DNA from: Candidatus Bathyarchaeota archaeon | Lineage (GTDB): Archaea; Thermoproteota; Bathyarchaeia; 40CM-2-53-6; RBG-13-38-9 | Length of the DNA stretch: 7,377 nucleotides | Direction: 5' to 3' | Assembly: GCA_018396565.1 (NCBI GenBank) | Contig: JAGTQO010000069.1 | Span: 1 to 7,377 of the forward strand | Shown here: piece by piece, positions 5,362-7,377 of the stretch | Layout: each line of letters opens with the position of its first letter | Numbering within the stretch: position 1 is the stretch's first letter | Notes under the pieces: model-generated | What the model was told of the DNA's origin: nothing | The model's database searches: none | What the model saw: the letters and a program-made list of their open reading frames with translations, nothing else | Position numbers and translations under genes: made by a program

Positions 5362-6420
5362 ACGAAGGATACATATAGAATAGCCGTTATCCAGGGGGAT
5401 GGAATAGGGCCTGACATAGTGAGGGAGGCTAGAAGGGTTCTGGGGTCTGTGCAGAGTAGGTTCGGTTTCAGGCTTGAATATGTTGAGGCGCCTATGGGTG
5501 ACAAGGTCAAGGAGACTTTCGGTGAGGCTGTGCCGAAAGAGTCTTTGGAGGTGTTTCTGAAGTCGGATGCTGGCTTGAAGGGGCCAGTAGGCGAGACTAC
5601 CAGGGACCTCGTCCAAGCCTTAAGGTTCGACTTAGATCTCTACGCCAACATAAGACCCGCCAAGTCATATCCTACAATAACGCCGCCAGCCTTGAGGCCT
5701 GATATAGATATGGTGGTTGTCAGGGAGAATACTGAGGGCCTCTACAGGGCTATGGAGGATGAGGTAGTTCCTGGGGTCTGGACAACTACTGGTGTGTATA
5801 CTGAGAAGGCCTGTGAAAGGATCCTCCGTCTATCATTCGACATTGCAAAGAATAGGCTTGTTAAAGGTTGTAAGGGAGAGGTTGTCCTCGCCCATAAAGC
5901 TAACATATTTCGAAAGACCCACGGTATGTTCAAGGAGATCTTCAGGAGGGTCAGTGTGGATTATCCTGAGGTCAGGACGAGAGACCTCTACGCAGATGCT
6001 GTATGCGCCTTACTGGTAAAGGAACCTCACAAATTTGATGTAATCGTAGCTGAGAATCTGATCGCTGACCTTCTCAGTGACTTGGCAGGGCAGGTTGCTG
6101 GAGGATTAGGAATGACCGCTGCTACAAACTTCAACATGGATAAAGGTATAGGATACTTCGAGCCGACCCACGGTTGCGCTTATGATATAGCCGGAACCGG
6201 TAAGGCAAACCCAATAGGGCAAATATCCTCAGCAGGATTGATGCTTGAATTCTTGGGAAACTATCATCAGGATAGACGTCTACTCGATGCCTCACATTCA
6301 ATTGAGATTGCTGTTGAGAAATATCTTACAGGCTCAACCAGGGAAGATTTGCCAATAGAGCTCGGAGGCAGAGCGAACACCTCGAAGGTTGGCGAGAGAA
6401 TCTCAAGACTCATCACTTGA
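5362..6420 (+). CDS. Beta-decarboxylating dehydrogenase (isocitrate/isopropylmalate dehydrogenase family)
   Basis: This 352-residue enzyme oxidises and decarboxylates a malate-type hydroxy acid with NAD(P)+. The N-terminal YRIAVIQGDGIGPDIV (residues 5-20) is the family's opening strand and is lost if the first standard start (GTG at 5419) is used. Substrate-binding arginines are R88 and R98 in LRFDLDLYANIRP and R121 in RENTEGLY. Catalytic Y128 and K179 (AHKANIF), and metal-binding aspartates D212, D236 and D240 (ENLIADLLSD), are all present. The dinucleotide loop HGCAYDIAGTGKANP (270-284) has Asp at 275, which favours NAD+ over NADP+. The specificity loop (residues 81-88, RDLVQALR) lacks the Ser/Asn of isocitrate, the Glu/Leu/Leu of isopropylmalate and the Arg of homoisocitrate enzymes. 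The substrate is therefore unassigned; tartrate- or malate-type activity is also possible. Arginine codons are about 23 of 26 AGR. An iron-type dehydrogenase follows 81 bases on. Start is an ACG; see the ribosome binding site entry. Confidence 0.85.
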   Translation, partial: TKDTYRIAVIQGDGIGPDIVREARRVLGSVQSRFGFRLEYVEAPMGDKVKETFGEAVPKESLEVFLKSDAGLKGPVGETTRDLVQALRFDLDLYANIRPAKSYPTITPPALRPDIDMVVVRENTEGLYRAMEDEVVPGVWTTTGVYTEKACERILRLSFDIAKNRLVKGCKGEVVLAHKANIFRKTHGMFKEIFRRVSVDYPEVRTRDLYADAVCALLVKEPHKFDVIVAENLIADLLSDLAGQVAGGLGMTAATNFNMDKGIGYFEPTHGCAYDIAGTGKANPIGQISSAGLMLEFLGNYHQDRRLLDASHSIEIAVEKYLTGSTREDLPIELGGRANTSKVGERISRLIT

Positions 6421-6471
6421 ATCCACCTAAACACCACCTGTCTCGAATCGATGGAGTCTCAAGACCATAAT

Positions 6472-6480
6472 CTTAATTAT
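6472..6480 (+). promoter_or_regulatory. Possible TATA-like element of the iron-type dehydrogenase gene
   Basis: CTTAATTAT is centred about 26 bases before the ATG at 6502, the spacing expected for a leaderless archaeal transcript. The match to a TATA box is loose, and co-transcription with the upstream gene is equally possible. Confidence 0.3.
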
Positions 6481-6501
6481 GTTTAGATTGGAACTGATCT
6501 T

Positions 6502-7377
6502 ATGGGGATGTTTGGGTTGCAACTTAGAATGAACTTCTCAATACAACTTCCAAGAAAGATAATATTCGGGGATGATGCCTTCAAAGAGGTTCCGGACATA
6601 GTCAAGGCTTTCAATCCTAGATCAGTCCTTCTCGTGACGGATCCGGTTATTAGGAAGATAGGGGCCGTCGAAAAAATATTTGAACCCCTGCAAAGTGCAG
6701 GTGTCAATGTTGAAGTTTACGATCAGGTTGAGCCTGAGCCCAGTGTGGAGGCGGCTGAGGCTGTTGTAAACTCAGCCAGGAGTTCACGTTGCGACTTGGT
6801 CATAGGTTTGGGTGGTGGCAGCTCTATGGATATGGCGAAGCTGGCCTCAATAAGCATAACAAACCAAAACCCGATAGCTGACTTTGTGGGAGTTGGTAAA
6901 GTTCCGAAGCCCGGCGTACCTAAAATCCTGATTCCAACAACCGCCGGGACAGGCGCAGAGATAACTATGAACGCCATAATCTCCAATAGGGTGGAACATC
7001 TAAAAATGGGAATCGTAAGCCCCCACATCATGGCTGATGTGGCTGTTATCGATCCCCTACTTACGTTGACCATGCCTCCCAGCGTCACAGCATCCACTGG
7101 GCTCGACGCCCTGACCCATGCTGTAGAATCTTTGATGTCTATTGAACTCAATCCATTCTGTGAACCCCTAGCCTTGGAGGCTGTCAGACTCATCTTCAGG
7201 AGTCTACCGAAAGCATACAGGGATGGTAACAACCTGGAAGCTAGGAGGGAGATGTCCCTAGCCGCCATGTTCGCAGGTATCTCCCTCGCCATCTCAGGCG
7301 TATGCGCAGGCCACGCAGCAGCATACTCCTTCACAGTCACCGTCCCCCATGGCGTGGCCTGCGCCCTAGCCCTACCA
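6502..7377 (+). CDS. Iron-containing alcohol dehydrogenase family protein (3' end outside window)
   Basis: An uninterrupted frame runs from the ATG at 6502 to the window edge, giving 292 residues of a family usually about 380-400 long. The N-terminal LPRKIIFGDDAFKEV leads into a nucleotide-binding domain with GLGGGSSMDMAKLAS (102-116) and the phosphate/nicotinamide loop IPTTAGTGAEIT (144-155). The C-terminal helical domain carries the expected metal ligands: D202 and H206 in GLDALTHAVES, H271 in AGHAAAY, and H283 in VPHGVACALALP. The histidine four residues after the third ligand in FucO-type enzymes is replaced by Y275. The family reduces aldehydes or oxidises alcohols and hydroxy acids with NAD(P)(H); the substrate is not evident. 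Other starts are the ATGs at 6508 and 6529. It follows the decarboxylating dehydrogenase on the same strand, so a joint pathway is possible. A 205-codon open frame on the opposite strand (6723-7340) is a shadow. Confidence 0.9.
   Translation, partial: MGMFGLQLRMNFSIQLPRKIIFGDDAFKEVPDIVKAFNPRSVLLVTDPVIRKIGAVEKIFEPLQSAGVNVEVYDQVEPEPSVEAAEAVVNSARSSRCDLVIGLGGGSSMDMAKLASISITNQNPIADFVGVGKVPKPGVPKILIPTTAGTGAEITMNAIISNRVEHLKMGIVSPHIMADVAVIDPLLTLTMPPSVTASTGLDALTHAVESLMSIELNPFCEPLALEAVRLIFRSLPKAYRDGNNLEARREMSLAAMFAGISLAISGVCAGHAAAYSFTVTVPHGVACALALP

Noticed and set aside
6723..7340. A 205-codon open frame on the minus strand
   Set aside because: It lies fully antisense to the iron-type dehydrogenase, whose metal ligands and nucleotide loops are clear. 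The antisense translation has no recognisable family features.
1..7377. CRISPR array, transposase or integration site
   Set aside because: No regularly spaced direct repeats, terminal inverted repeats or transposase motifs were seen.

Overview
The window looks archaeal and chromosomal, most likely from a Bathyarchaeia-type lineage of Thermoproteota. That lineage is an inference: no rRNA or marker gene is present. The support is archaeal TATA-like elements upstream of the genes, GAGGT/GGAGGT ribosome binding sites, and strong use of AGG/AGA (Arg) and ATA (Ile) codons in most genes.

Layout, left to right. (1) Bases 1-362 hold a decayed minus-strand gene for a probably extracellular beta-sandwich-like protein, with five in-frame stops. 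(2) A plus-strand six-to-seven-helix membrane protein resembling a substrate-binding (S) subunit of an ECF vitamin transporter lies at 477-1184. (3) Bases 1185-1364 separate two convergent genes and contain nested inverted repeats that could fold as an RNA. (4) A minus-strand MFS transporter of the YbfB/MFS_4 type occupies 1365-2549. (5) A weak small ORF, possibly another remnant, lies at 2721-2897. (6) A minus-strand KimA-like K+/H+ symporter fills 3037-4881. (7) A plus-strand gene remnant with one nonsense codon and one frameshift spans about 4962-5284. (8) Two plus-strand metabolic dehydrogenases close the window: a beta-decarboxylating dehydrogenase of the isocitrate/isopropylmalate family (5362-6420) and an iron-type alcohol dehydrogenase cut by the window end (6502-7377).

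The genes do not form one obvious pathway. Three are unlinked transporters. The two dehydrogenases are tandem, 81 bases apart, and may act on related small hydroxy acids or alcohols, but their substrates cannot be read from the sequence. The most unusual points are these. The decarboxylating dehydrogenase has no ATG, GTG or TTG at its true N-terminus, yet has a perfect GGAGGT eight bases before an in-frame ACG. The kimA-like gene has CGN-rich arginine codons unlike its neighbours, suggesting it was acquired from outside, and it lies between stretches of decayed coding sequence. I found no clear evidence for a wholly new defence or mobile system; the window reads as an accessory region with gene turnover.
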